Assembly: GCF_963675165.1 (NCBI RefSeq)
Contig: NC_087382.1
Coordinates: forward strand, 7,302,315 to 7,366,314
DNA: 64,000 nucleotides
Direction of reading: 5' to 3'
From: Halichondria panicea
Lineage: Eukaryota; Porifera; Demospongiae; Suberitida; Halichondriidae
The notes under the pieces were generated by a model that was not told where the DNA came from, did not search any database, and saw only the letters and a program-made list of their open reading frames with translations. A program made the translations under genes and the position numbers. Shown here one piece after another: positions 26,502 to 37,555 of the stretch (positions within the stretch are counted from its first letter, which is position 1; each line of letters opens with the position of its first letter).

Positions 26502-26821
26502 GAACCTGTTTTGTTGAGAGAGATGGCATAGTAGGTTGAGACGGTAGAGCTGGTAGGTTGAGAGGGTAGAGCTGTAGGTTGAACTCTCGCTAACGGTAAG
26601 GTTGAGCTATAAGACGGTAAGGTAGAGCCAGTCTATATAGTCGTACTTCGCCTCCAGTTTTGGTGAGTAGCTCACGAGGGCAGATCACGTGATAGCCTTC
26701 CTGTTATTATCCCCCACTACGTACTTCAGCTCAGCCCAGCTCTACCTGTACCAGCTGTATCGTCTCAGCCCGGCCCAGCTCTACCGTCTCACTCTACCAT
26801 CTCTCTAAACAAAACAGGTTC
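26502..26821. mobile_element. Inverted-repeat element with CGGTAGAGCTGG internal motifs
   Basis: GAACCTGTTTTGTTGAGAGA at the left is matched in reverse at the right end (one mismatch). The subterminal region repeats GAGACGGTAGAGCTGG. A related segment at 28551-28725 carries CGGTACGGTAGAGCTGGGCT in direct repeats. Confidence 0.65.
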
Positions 26822-27036
26822 ACCGTACCCTATCATACATACCCATCCTACTTTTGACAATGATGACAAGTGATTCGCGGAGGCGACAAAGAAGAAGCCC
26901 TAGCCACGTGTCAGAAGTGATCCTAGATCGATCGCAGCTACTTCTTTTTCCTAGCTCCTACAGTGTCTTCTCATCCTACTACCCATCCTACTTCACATTT
27001 CACATCCTACCGATCCTACGTGTGTCTTCTACCACG

Positions 27037-27270
27037 ATGGACAGTGATCCTCGGCCTCAGGACAGTGATCCTCGGCCTCAGGTAAGTGACAGTAGGATGT
27101 GTAGTGTGTCCTTTATATGCAAAGCTTAACCTTACTTCTTAAATGTAAATGTTGGCCCTCTGTGTGTTACATAGAACACTCTGAACAGTGGAAGCAGTGA
27201 TGGCAAAATCAACGGATTTGTTGGCAAAAGGGGGAAGCCGTATGCCATTCCAGCTCAAGCTTCTCAGTAA
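27037..27270 (+). CDS. Small two-exon ORF of unknown function
   Basis: Exon 27037-27081 starts with ATG and repeats SDPRPQ twice; donor CAG|GTAAGT. Exon 27175-27270 (acceptor CATAG) continues in phase 0 (NTLNSGSSDGKINGF) and ends with TAA, giving 46 aa. The frame is also open upstream to an ATG at 26854, which would give about 107 aa with an arginine-rich start. No family recognised. The first exon lies immediately beyond a mobile element whose end is at 26821, so the promoter region may derive from it. Confidence 0.35.
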
Positions 27271-27292
27271 CGGCTAGCTAGTAAGGAAAAGC

Positions 27293-27484
27293 TTGCAGCA
27301 ATGCTACAGTGAACTATCGTTCCCAAAAAGACACAGGAGTCTACTGCAATTTGAAACATGGCTGCAGGATAGAAACAGAAGTCAGGAGGACGAAGTGACA
27401 ATGGACCCAGAACTGTTAAAATCGTTGGCTCTTAGTGTTCCTCGTAGAGACAAGAAAAGATACAACCCAGCAAACGCTATATAA
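27293..27484 (+). CDS. Short ORF, 63 aa, unsupported function
   Basis: It encodes a hydrophilic, charged peptide (QFETWLQDRNRSQEDE, PRRDKKRYNP) with more protein-like composition than surrounding frames and no splice support. It may be a further exon or separate gene downstream of 27037-27270, or chance. Confidence 0.2.
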   Translation: MQQCYSELSFPKRHRSLLQFETWLQDRNRSQEDEVTMDPELLKSLALSVPRRDKKRYNPANAI

Positions 27485-27646
27485 ACTGGTAGTGAAAAAA
27501 CTGAACAGCCATAGCTAATTATCATTTCTGTACATTCAAAAATGATACTTGTACTTTATACCCTCAAGCTTATAATTCCCTGGGAAACTATGAGATTACG
27601 GCTCATAATTCCCTACTAAACACACACAAGTGGGATCTAAATATAG

Positions 27647-27779
27647 GTTATAGGCTGAGTCCAAGGTCTCTATGGGGTTTTGAGAACCGAAGGCCCAAGG
27701 CTGTAGCATCCCGAGCGTAGCGAGGGTGCTACTAAGGGCCTCAAAACTCCATAGTGACCGTTGGACGAGGCCTATAACT
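27647..27779. repeat. 133-bp hairpin repeat
   Basis: GTTATAGGCTGAGTCCAAGG and its near reverse complement (ending GAGGCCTATAAC) enclose a loop with CCCGAGCGTAGCGAGGG. The arms are imperfect but continuous. Confidence 0.65.
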
Positions 27780-27901
27780 GATTTAGAATAGTGCTAAGCA
27801 AGCTAAGCTATTATTAACACAAAGAAGACTCTGTTTCTACAAACCTCAAGCAACATTAAAAGCTTTGCTCTGGCTAGTCTACATAAAAAAATATTGTATA
27901 T

Positions 27902-28078
27902 ACACAGTAAGTGCAGTATAGTGCAGTAGTAGTAGATCTAAGAGGTAAACTAATGCTCAAAGATGGTGGAACATCTCCTCTACACAATTCTGCAGATGCC
28001 TATATGTATATAAGATGTTCCATCATCCTTGAGCATTAGACTACCTCTTAGATCTACTACTACTGCACTTACTGTGTG
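27902..28078. mobile_element. Inverted-repeat MITE, arms of about 75 bp
   Basis: ACACAGTAAGTGCAGTATAG on the left (with a GTGCAG duplication) is matched in reverse through TACTGCACTTACTGTGT on the right. The inner arms share AGATCTAAGAGGTA and ATGCTCAA-GATG. No coding. Confidence 0.7.
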
Positions 28079-28550
28079 TATAGTAGGTATATATCTTCAA
28101 GACCAGCTAGCTCACTGACAGTTGACAAACACTCTCTGGGACAAAAACCATTGTGTAGCTCTTACTTCAATATTTCACAAACTTCCTTTATTTAGAATAA
28201 TAGCGCATGTATTACAGAATGCAGAGGCTGCAAAAACACATTGATTTTACAATGACTTCAATGTAAAAGGGTGTGCCAGCTCAGCACAATTTTACTGCGG
28301 AAGCTATACAGGAAGTAGTTAGTGGGCGTTCAAATAGCAATCAAAATTCCAGGCTCTTAAAAGGAATAGGACTATTAAATTCTACAGTTGGTGCTTAATT
28401 AGTAGTGTGGTTCTATCACAACAGTTTTTGCTTATAATTATATTGATGATAGTAGTTTTGAACAGGCTATTTAGCTCCCTCAATATTAGGGGGGTGAGAA
28501 ACATTTAGATGTCTCATAATACCACATACCCTAATCACGACACGAACGCA

Positions 28551-28725
28551 CCTGGATTGTTGAGACGGTACGGTAGAGCTGGGCTAGTGAGACGGTACGG
28601 TAGAACAGTGATCCTCGAAGAATGCACCTGGATTGTTGAGATGCACCTGGATTGTTGAGACGGTAGAGCTGGGCTAGTGAGACGGTACGGTAGAACAGTG
28701 ATCCTCGAAGAATGACAGCGAGTTA
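28551..28725. repeat. Direct repeat of about 85 bp
   Basis: CACCTGGATTGTTGAGACGG, then GTAGAGCTGGGCTAGTGAGA and AGTGATCCTCGAAGAATG occur twice in direct order. Similar sequence (ACAGTGATCCTCGG) forms the start of the 27037 ORF, so the repeat and that exon may share an origin. Confidence 0.6.
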
Positions 28726-29645
28726 CTGAGTAGCGACTTTTTATACTCTCTAGTCATCCGGTCATAAATACTGCAATCCGATTGGCTAAATGAATATGGG
28801 CAGTTCTATTTTTAGAAAGTGTCTCTATTTTTGTCATTACGTCAGGGTCAAAACCAGGTGTTGATTGTCTGCCACTTGCACTCTTACGTATACACCCTTA
28901 GGCCATAGATACTACAATGTAATTTTTTATAGTATCTATGCTTAGGCAAGCTTGTTGTTCCTCTCAAACACCTTGGTGTCATTGTGTGTTAAAACATTGT
29001 TCACATCCTCATCTCATCTTCTCAAATGACATGCATGTACAACCCCCCTCATTCACACACACACACACACACAAGCTCATAGCTAATATACTGTACACAA
29101 CCTTCCCCCCTACACACACAGGCTTATAGCTAATGTACTGCTTAAAATACGTACAATGTTCAGTTGTGACAATGTTTATACATAATTATCGCGATTCTTA
29201 GAGCTATACCCCCCCCCAAGCTCCTGGTGGTGAGGGCACACCTTAGACACGACTGACGGCTAGCCACAGGGATCACTCGATTAAACCCCTACGTGCAAGG
29301 TGTGCATGCAATTACAAACCCGGGTTTAGTGAAGCCCTTCTTGACAGCTACATTGTACATGTATGTTGCACTCCAAAGTAGTTGCTTAAGAAAATTTTGA
29401 CATGTATTTTATTCTCAAAACCACGAGCACAACATAGACTACATCATTGCCATCACACAAGCAACCTCACAAATTTATGATGGCCACATAACAGGATTCT
29501 GTTTACACTAATAGCTGAGGAATCACCCATAACTAATGTCTCCGTACAGACATGTGTTTCCAAAGCCTGCATATAGTTACCCCTTTTATACCAGCATACA
29601 TGTGTAATTCTCACCCAAAAACTTGAACTTTCTCAATGTACTCAC

Positions 29646-30930
29646 CAGTCGAGGCTTTGAAGTCCGAGCTGAATAATGAGAGGGTTTGTCTAGTCTTTCC
29701 CCCAGGACTGTGGAACCCACCACTCAGAGTGGGGGTCTGGACCACAACTCTCTGTTCTGCTGTTGAGGGATAGTGAGCGTAGAGAACAAGACGCAGGGGG
29801 TAGTGAGCAATAACTATGCACGAGTTCGAGCGTGCACCTCAGGCCAAGTGTTAGCTGTGTGTGTGTGTGTGCAGGGGGGGGGGTTGAGAGAGTGAAGCTG
29901 TGTGTTAGTGAGTGTATTGGGTATAGCATGCATGCACACAATACACACCAACAGGATCTAACTAGCCCAGAAAATAAAGTAAGCTATAACAGACGTACAC
30001 ATGAAATCCGCAAAATAGTTATTCGTATTACTAGAATAATTATTTTGCGGATGGCCTTTGCGAATAAGCCAAATCAGCAGAAAAATTGACCTACCGGAAT
30101 TGAGGTTTTGGGATTTTATTTTGGGAATTGATCAACACTCGCAAAGTTCACATATATGGCTCTAGCAATACAATATGCACAGTTATTAGTGAAAAAATAA
30201 TGTGCATCACGCCATGTGCAAATTGGTTTTATAGCAAAATCCCCTGTAGATGGCGCATGTGGCCCAGAAGGTCTAGACCTTTTCTTCCCCTATGTTTATT
30301 GTGCCGGGAGTCATCAGTGGACTGCACAACTAAATCTAGTTTGCAGTCTATCATTACGAGCACGTACGTATGATCCAGTGTGGTTCCTCTGATTAATCGT
30401 AATTATTTGAACAACGACTAACCCTTGACCTTTTGACAAGTGCCCACTGGTCTGTGTGACCACCCTCCAGGTCTCCTAAGAGTAGAGCCCCACATCCTCA
30501 GCCACATGGTACATGTACCTGAGAGGAGGGTTAGTAATGTTCAATGAACACAATAATCCAGCAATGTGACTGTCGCTCTAACACTTACTTGTCTGTTGAA
30601 ATTCTTGAGTGCAGAAACACACTGTTACATGTACGTGTAGCAGTCGTTGTAACAACAGCCAGCTTCTCTAGCGTAACTATAGTCAATATAGGGACCACTG
30701 GTGGGTGGGCGAAGTAATCCATGAATGATGAAGAGTGTAAAGAGGCATCAATCCAAGAGGTTCGTCTCTCTGGTCAGTCGTGCGTGAGACAAGAGAGGGG
30801 TGGATCTGTGTGAGGGGTGGGGTTGATGTGTACTGTATGTCATTAACACATACATTCAGTAGCTCTAAAGGAGGTCTATCACATCACATGAGTAAAGTTG
30901 GAAACCCCCCCCCCCTGCACACACACACAC
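29646..30930 (-). pseudogene. Scrambled copy of the 8-10 kb lysine-rich gene
   Basis: On the minus strand 29759-29646 is an exon homologous to 9680-9799, with the same acceptor (CAACAG), phase and donor (ACTG|GTGAGTAC); it encodes TRQTLSLFSSDFKASTG against TRHTLSLVARTIKASTG. The piece near 30850-30900 is the inverse of 8000-8040. Between them, 29860-30240 matches 8870-9290 in the direct orientation, so this copy has been rearranged internally. No complete exon chain remains. A hammerhead-like motif lies within it at 30261-30323. Confidence 0.5.
30261..30323 (-). ncRNA. Hammerhead ribozyme-like motif, diverged second copy
   Basis: Reading the minus strand: AGTCCA, CTGATGA (30317-30311), stem II CTCCC / GGGAA around a 15-nt loop that is nearly identical to the 3785 copy (GGCACAATAAACAT), GAAA, stem III AGGT-CTAG-ACCT, T, cleavage-site C (30267), then TGGGCC. 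The conserved G-C pair next to the core in stem II is a C-A mismatch here and the outer stem I pair is lost, so cleavage may be weak or absent. Flanks beyond about ten bases differ from the first copy. Confidence 0.6.
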
Positions 30931-31851
30931 ACACACACACACAGTTGGAGGAGTTGGGGGATAGTAGGGGAACAAGTGGAGATCTAGAGTGAGGGATATT
31001 GGGCAAACTGTATGTGAAACGGTGAATGTCAATGGTAACATGTATGTGGTGTATGTGGTGTAAGGAAGGGTTTAAATAATGTATTCAGTGAGTTGGCGCG
31101 GTAATTACAAGTACATACTGTAAAATTGTTTGAAATGACAGGTTACTTAATTGCATTTTGGGTGCAATTTTCAATTCAGGTAATCATTTCCATGTTGTCC
31201 CCGACATACTGATAACGAACTGGAGCACTGAAGTGCTACGTCTCAAAACGAGGTATATGTACCCATAGCAAAAGTTTAGTAGGTGCATATTTTCGCTAAA
31301 TGACTCGAGAGCCCTCAGAAAAAATTTCCTCAGTCAATTCCACGCACCTCATGGGTACACAAACACATTATTATAACTTGTTGTGTGATATGGAATCCAG
31401 GTGAGTGGATTTAATCGCAAACAGACAAACAAACCAACGGACTATTATACCCGTGGCTTCCACGCGCCTCGGATAATACAGTACAGCTATATGCATAAAA
31501 TGGATGCGCACAACGGACCAAAAAACAAAGCTGACTGCACCTTGTCCTCCACGGAAATTATTCACTTGTGAAGTAGAACACTGATTCAGCCGTATTGCGG
31601 GAATGTATGTACCGTTAGCGGGAATTTCGCGGGTGCAAAAGAACAAGAGCACGTGTATGGAATATGAACAACTGAGTGCAATGTACAGTAGAGGCACAAA
31701 AGTTCTGTTCCATTTTTTGATTCTGTTGCAGCAAGCAAATCCAAACATCAACATTACACTAGAAGGGACTGCTTCAACAAACCACCACACTTCACTTCGA
31801 CCTTTATTATTTTTGGGTGTGTGGGTGGACTAAAATAACACAACAACTACA

Positions 31852-31954
31852 TAGCCTCGATCCCAGGCCGAGTTTTCGCTTTTATAACGGTTAGGCGAAC
31901 AACTGGTTCGCCTAACCGTTATAAAAGCGAAAACTCGGCCTGGGATCGAGGCTA
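31852..31954. mobile_element. Perfect 49-bp-arm hairpin MITE
   Basis: TAGCCTCGATCCCAGGCCGA begins an arm of 49 bp that is perfectly complementary to 31906-31954 around a 5-bp loop. Relatives share the CTCGATCCCAGGCC ends: 54318-54493 (with captured exon), 56465-56556 (different centre), 61329-61380 (half element), 36360-36400 and 15025-15070 (short forms). Confidence 0.85.
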
Positions 31955-31989
31955 AACAACTACATTGTGGTTGCAGTGGCTCTAGAGTA

Positions 31990-32165
31990 TAGCCTGCAAA
32001 GGACTGTAGTAGTACTGTGGAACAATAGATACAGTAGAGAGGGATTGGAAACAACGTACCTCAGAAGTACCACCCATGTTTCATAGCCTGCAAAGGACTG
32101 CAGTAGTACTGTGGAACAATAGATACAGTAGAGAGGGATTGGAAACAACGTACCTCGAAGTACCA
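31990..32165. repeat. Tandem duplication of about 94 bp
   Basis: TAGCCTGCAAAGGACTGTAG through GGAAACAACGTACCTC occurs twice head to tail with few differences. Its end (GAGAGGGATTGGAAACAA) is shared with the inverted-repeat elements at 22008-22098 and 32296-33042. Confidence 0.8.
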
Positions 32166-32295
32166 TTGCTTGTCCCCCCCCCCCCCGTTTTAATCGAGCC
32201 TTATTTCCAAGTGAGGGTCTAAACATGAATAATTGTTTTTGCTGTCTTTGTTTTTGCTGTCTGTAAAAAGGTCACGTTTCTCCAGTCTGTTCTGT

Positions 32296-33042
32296 CATAG
32301 ATTGAAAAGGAAGGGGATTGGAAACGAAAATGTTTGTGTGAAACACTCCGCGTTATAGGGCGTGGCTAACACTACAAAGGGATTATTTTATAGTCAGCAT
32401 GCTCATTACCTGTCTTGGCTGCCATACAATGTGCTGTACACAGAAATGGTGAAATTGATCACTTTTAATGTTGAATATTCTAAAGTAAAGAAAATATAGC
32501 TCTAAAAGGTCGACTAAGCAACGCAACCACTATCACTAAACAAATAAATGTTATAAAAGAAGGAATAGCCCTTACTATGAAGTCGTGAGAGGTCAAGGCC
32601 TGTGGTGTGTCTAAAAGTATAGACTATACTGCAAACGTTTATGAACAGTAAAGCTTATCCATGGCATGAAACCATTCTATATAGCACTTAGATACATAAT
32701 AACCAAGTCAAGCAATGTCTTTTGCTGTTTAGGCTTCGCAGCAGGGAAAGAGAAAAGTTGACATGGAGTAATTCAACTATACTCAACAAAAACTAAAAAC
32801 AGAGTAAAGACAGCGGACTTAGACAAGTTAGAGCTTGTCAGTAGTGTAAACTTACTTCTCTAGAGTAACCTCCCAGCCTCTGAGTGATCGCTAGTGGATA
32901 GGAGAGCTAGAAACAGTTGAAATACAATCAGAGTACGGTCAAAACAAAAATAATCGCGAGCGCGAAATCATAACGTGGAGTGTTTCAACCATTTACACAG
33001 GGAGGCCTGGTCGTTTCCAATCCCCTTCCTTTTCAATCTATG
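32296..33042. mobile_element. 747-bp element with 30-bp terminal inverted repeats
   Basis: CATAGATTGAAAAGGAAGGG and ten further bases at the left are matched exactly in reverse at 33013-33042. A subterminal inverted pair (ACACTCCGCGTTAT / ATAACGTGGAGTGT) supports a single element. The interior has no protein-coding capacity, so it is non-autonomous. Confidence 0.75.
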
Positions 33043-33069
33043 GTTCTGTGCAGCACACCACTGCTCCTT

Positions 33070-35330
33070 TTAATGTTACATTCATTGTCTGGAATTAATC
33101 AAAACCAGGCAGGTTTGAGAGGTGCTGCTGAATCTTGCCTTAGCCACAAGGTGCTCATTAGCTCCCCACACTCTATCTGACATCTACCACATGGCAACAA
33201 GCTGGCAACAAGCTGGATCTTGCCTGGATTCACACTGGGCAGACAATGAATCAACACCTCTATCTGACATCTACCACATCCAACAAACTGTGTTGCCTTG
33301 CATGGTAGATGGTCAGATAGAGGTGTTGTGTGATACACCATACAAGCACTAGATGAATTCTTGAGGCTGTCAATAGATAAGCTAATGAGCCACCTTGTGG
33401 ACAGACAATGAATCTGTGGCCTGCTCAACTCATGCCACAAGTCATGCCACAATAAGGCAAGATTCAGCTTGCAGCACTAGTTTGTTATGTGGTACTAGCA
33501 TATGCTTCATACCCTTGGTATACAAGATATCAGATGAATATGTGGCTAAGGCAAGATTCAGCTTGTTCTCTTGATCAAGGCCTCCTGGTTTTGATTAATT
33601 CACACAGACAATGAATCAAGGACTAATGCTGCTACTGCTGCTTTTCATTTTGTGAAACTTTACCTATATGAATTGCAGGCAACAGCTATAAGAGGCAGCC
33701 ACTGGCATTAGCTATAATTATGCAATTACAAAATTATTTTGTTGGCTTGCTGGAATTCATGCACTCCTGATGTGCAAAATATAAACAATTAATTGGGGTC
33801 CAGAACATAACATATAGGTGTAGCTACTGATTTGCTTACATATTGTATCCACAAACCAGATAAGTCCAACCTAAATGCACACTAAAATTTTAACTGTAAA
33901 ATTTGGGCTTGTGATGTAGTAGTACTTCCCATGTAGATCTAGTGTCTAGATAGACACTGTTTTGGAGGTGGTCTATGGGATTTAGAAGCCCAAAGGCTGA
34001 TTTAGTATCCTGAGCATAGCAGGGTACTAAAGTGGTTAAGGGCTTCTAAGTCACATGGACATGACAAAACAGTGTCTAACTATTATTTAAAACCCCCAAG
34101 TTCAAATAGCTCATTCCCAAATAATTATAATTAAATTTTCCAGGTGTAGGTACATCAACTTCCTCACATTTTGTCTGAATGTGCTCAGCTAACTTGTTGC
34201 TTGGTTCATTTTGGCAAAATGATGGGAGCTAAAACTTGTATGTATTGGAGCTGAGGGCCTGTATTTACTATCCACACTATTATAGGCTCAGCAGCTTGTT
34301 GACCAATCAAGCATAAATGATATATAGAAGGAATTGAATGCTGTGAAAGTAGAGTAGTAAATGTACATCCCCTTGAGTTGTGTGGAAAGTCAGCAGTAGT
34401 CTGTATTTTTTTACTTCACTTTGAGTTTTGTGATGTGTGGGTGGACTACATACACTACATTGTCATAGCCTCAAGGTTTGGAAAACCACTTGTAGTGGAA
34501 CTGTGGAGCCACTCAGTCAGGTGTGGTTAGGTGGCAATCTGGGCAAGCTTCAGCTTGTTCAGCTTGTTGCCTTGCCGTAGATGGTCAGATAGAGGTGTTG
34601 ATTCCAAGTGAGCCTTGTTGCCTTGGTAGATGGTCAGATAGGGGTGTTGATTCATTGTCTGCCCAGTGTGATACACCATACTACCACTGGATGAATTATA
34701 CTTCAGAATGCTCCCTCTCACATATCATATCATGATTGATATGCTCGACTTCACATTCCGACTTCACATTCCTCATATAATCCAGAATAGCTGGCGCCCA
34801 CTTCGTGGGCTGAGCCATTCTGTAATTCTTGAGGCTGTCAAGTCCCGGCACCTTGTTGACAGACAATGAATCTGTGGCCTGCTAATAAGGCAAGATTCAG
34901 CTTGCAGCACTAGTTTGTTATGTGGTACTAGCAAGGACATAATTATGCTTCTCTTCATACCCTTGGTATAAAGATATCATGTGGCTAAGACAAGATTCAG
35001 CTTGTTCTCTTAATAAAGGCCTCCTGGTTTTGATTAATTCACATTTCACACAGACAATGAATCAAGGACTAATGCTGCTACTGCTGCTTTTCATTTTGTG
35101 AAACTTTACCTATATGAATTGCAAGCAACAGCTATGACTTGGGGCATAGAGGCAGCCACTGGCAATAGCTATAATTATGCAATTCCAAAATTATTTTGTT
35201 GGCTTGCTGACATTATAACAGAAGCCAACTGTATTTACTACATTGTGGTTGCAGTGCTTTTGCAGTATAACCTGCAAAGCTTTTCAAGTACAACCTTTTT
35301 CACCTCACTTGAAATAAAAAGAAACTACCA
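33070..35330. repeat. Duplicated repeat block
   Basis: 33405-33770 is repeated in the same orientation at about 34865-35215 (AAGGCAAGATTCAGCTTG, AGGCCTCCTGGTTTTGATTA, CTAATGCTGCTACTGCTGCT). Between and beside them, AGATGGTCAGATAGAGGTGT and its inverse occur several times. The short ORFs are not conserved between copies. The hairpin at 33951-34079 is inserted between the copies. Confidence 0.65.
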
Positions 35331-35466
35331 CTAATTGACCTCAGGTATATGTGTACATATAGTAATGGTCAGAGCTGGATGCTCATAGTTTCAAATTGTA
35401 AAGGTTGTGCAAGACCTACATCTATTTTTAGAGCATGTATTGATGTGTTTAGCCTTCTTTCGAGTG

Positions 35467-35630
35467 AATCCTAGGTATTACGAAACCAAAGAAATTGGCA
35501 TTTCTTTCAAACATAAAAAAAACAGTGAATCTGAATCTACTCACCAAGGAGAGCACAAATGCGTTGTTCCTGAACTCCTAACTCTTCTTCTTACTGACGA
35601 TCTTTACAAAAATGCAGGTAAAGGTGGCCA
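35467..35630 (+). repeat. Dispersed exon-like repeat, right copy
   Basis: This copy matches 318-490 and keeps an open frame (YYETKEIGISFKHKK, then GEHKCVVPELLTLLLTDD) up to a donor-like CAG|GTAAAG. I do not recognise the peptide. The same CCGCGG-type sequence follows it. Confidence 0.55.
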
Positions 35631-35699
35631 TCTAAATTATGCAGCTAGCGGCGGATTGTTCCTTTATAGTGGCCGCGGTCAGTGGATTTAAAGCCGCAG

Positions 35700-35915
35700 C
35701 GCTAGTGCTTTAAGCCGCCGCCAACAACTGACACCTGCCGCCACCCTCGAGGTTAAGCCGCCACCACCAAGTAAACACCGCCGCCTCCTAACACAGCAAA
35801 TTCGTTTGCCACCAACCACATCGCCGCCATCCTGGAGGTTAAGCCGCCGCCAACAACTGACACCTGCCGCCACCACCAAGTCACCGCCGCTTCCTAACAC
35901 AGCAAATTCGTTTTC
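35700..35915. repeat. GCCGCC-rich tandem duplication
   Basis: Two copies of about 105 bp, each reading GCCGCCGCCAACAACTGACA, CACCACCAAGT, and CTAACACAGCAAATTCGTTT. Strikingly GC-rich against an AT-rich background. Confidence 0.75.
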
Positions 35916-36029
35916 TTTTGGCACTATTCACCTCTCATAATTCCATGCCGCTCTCAGTTAGTATACACTGTCTGCGCATGCGTCAGTTGCCCCAAGATTC
36001 TTGGGGATCGAGATATCTTAGTAAATTAG

Positions 36030-37260
36030 TCAGTATATTGTATACTTCTGTTCTGCTCTTGCTCAAGCTCTCTCCAGTGTTGAAAAGTCAGATTTTGTCT
36101 TCTCTTGTACTGTGGTAGAGTGGTAGGCATTTTTCTGTCAGTACCAACCAGCTCTGGCAAATCTACTTGCTTCCAGACGCTTGTTTGATGCATGCCATCT
36201 CAGTAAGATCAGTGCTCCTCGTATGAGCCTAGAGTTGTGATGGCGATTTCTCTCTCTTGACACTAATCAACCCCACGTACGTCGGGTGACCATAGTACAA
36301 AAGGTTAATTGATAAAAATTAATTACAAAGAAATCCACCCACGCGCAAACGGTGATTACCAGGCCCTCTAGTGAGAGGGGCTGGGATCGAGGCTAACCTA
36401 CGTATCTCCTCTGCTCTGCGTCCAAAGGAGGTCGGACACTTTTTCACCAATAATATTTATGACCTTAGGCCAAATTGCTTTTCGTTTTTGCTGACTCAGC
36501 AGTAGAACAGACTGGCCGGATCTAGCTTGTATGGCTATTATGTGCTGATAAGGTTAGGTCCAGTAACCATCACAGACACCAACACAACAAGTTGTCAACA
36601 GATTCAGCGACAGAAACCGTGCAGAAACATTGTCTAATAAATCAGTCGCTCTCTATGACATGGACTACAGTACTGTAGTGATTAGGCCGCCCAACTTTTA
36701 GAGGGCGGCGGAAATATGAGACTAGCTACTAAGCTGCTAAGCTGCGCTATACTCTGTCTTCCTACAATGTAGTATAACCTTCTTCATTTAGCTACTCTGT
36801 TCCAAGTTTACTGTTATTGTCTTCCTAAAGATAATCTAGTAGATTATCATCTGTTGCACTCAGTTACTGTCTTCCAAGTTATTGTCTTCCTACATAGATT
36901 GTTCCTACAATACATAGACTCATCTGTTGCTAAATATATACTTACTCTGTCTTTCAATTAAGTTATTTTCTTCTTAGATTAATCTCATATGTTGCATCTA
37001 GTATAATTACGTACATGCCAATTACCATCCAATAAATCATGAAGAAGTGAATAGCTGCATGCAAGAGTAACTTTATCTATATACTCTTGCTGCATGCCTC
37101 GGTGTGCATTAATCATTGGTAGCTGCAAGAGTGAGGGCTCTGCTGACATGATGCAGCCACTTTTAGCATCGATCGTTTTTAACAACAATCATGGTCGATC
37201 ATTACCTATATATACTGGATTCTCTTGCAAGTGCAAAAATGTTCATCGTGATATAATGTA
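36030..37260. other. No gene seen
   Basis: Contains a short form of the CTCGATCCCAGGCC-type hairpin (36360-36400), a fragment of the GCGGC/GAGACTAG inverted-repeat family (36680-36725), and loosely repeated CTGTCTTCCTACA phrases from 36750 to 36980. No exon pair with matching phases was found. Confidence 0.4.
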
Positions 37261-37264
37261 TAAA

Positions 37265-37555
37265 GCTTTATTAACCCGAGGCGCGTGGGCGGCCACGGGT
37301 TATAGTAGTCGTTTGGTTTGTTTGTTACCCGAGGCGCGTGGGCGGCCACGGGTATAGTAGTCTGTTGGTTTGTTACCCGAGGCGCGCGTGGGCGGCCACG
37401 GGTATAGTAGTCTGTTGGTTTGTTACCCGAGGCGCGCGTGGGCGGCCACGGGTATAGTAGTATGTTGGTCTGTTTGTTTGTTACCCGAGGCGCGTGGGCG
37501 GCCACGGGTATAGTAGTCTGTTGGTTTGTTTGTTTGTTTGTCTGTTTGTTTGTCA
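37265..37555. repeat. Tandem array, unit about 58 bp, five copies
   Basis: TTACCCGAGGCGCGTGGGCG, then GCCACGGGTATAGTAGTCTG and TTGGTTTGT, repeated five times. Single related copies lie at 7203-7240 (variant), 31430-31475 (inverted) and 39000-39060. The array abuts the 0.72-kb tandem units. Confidence 0.9.
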
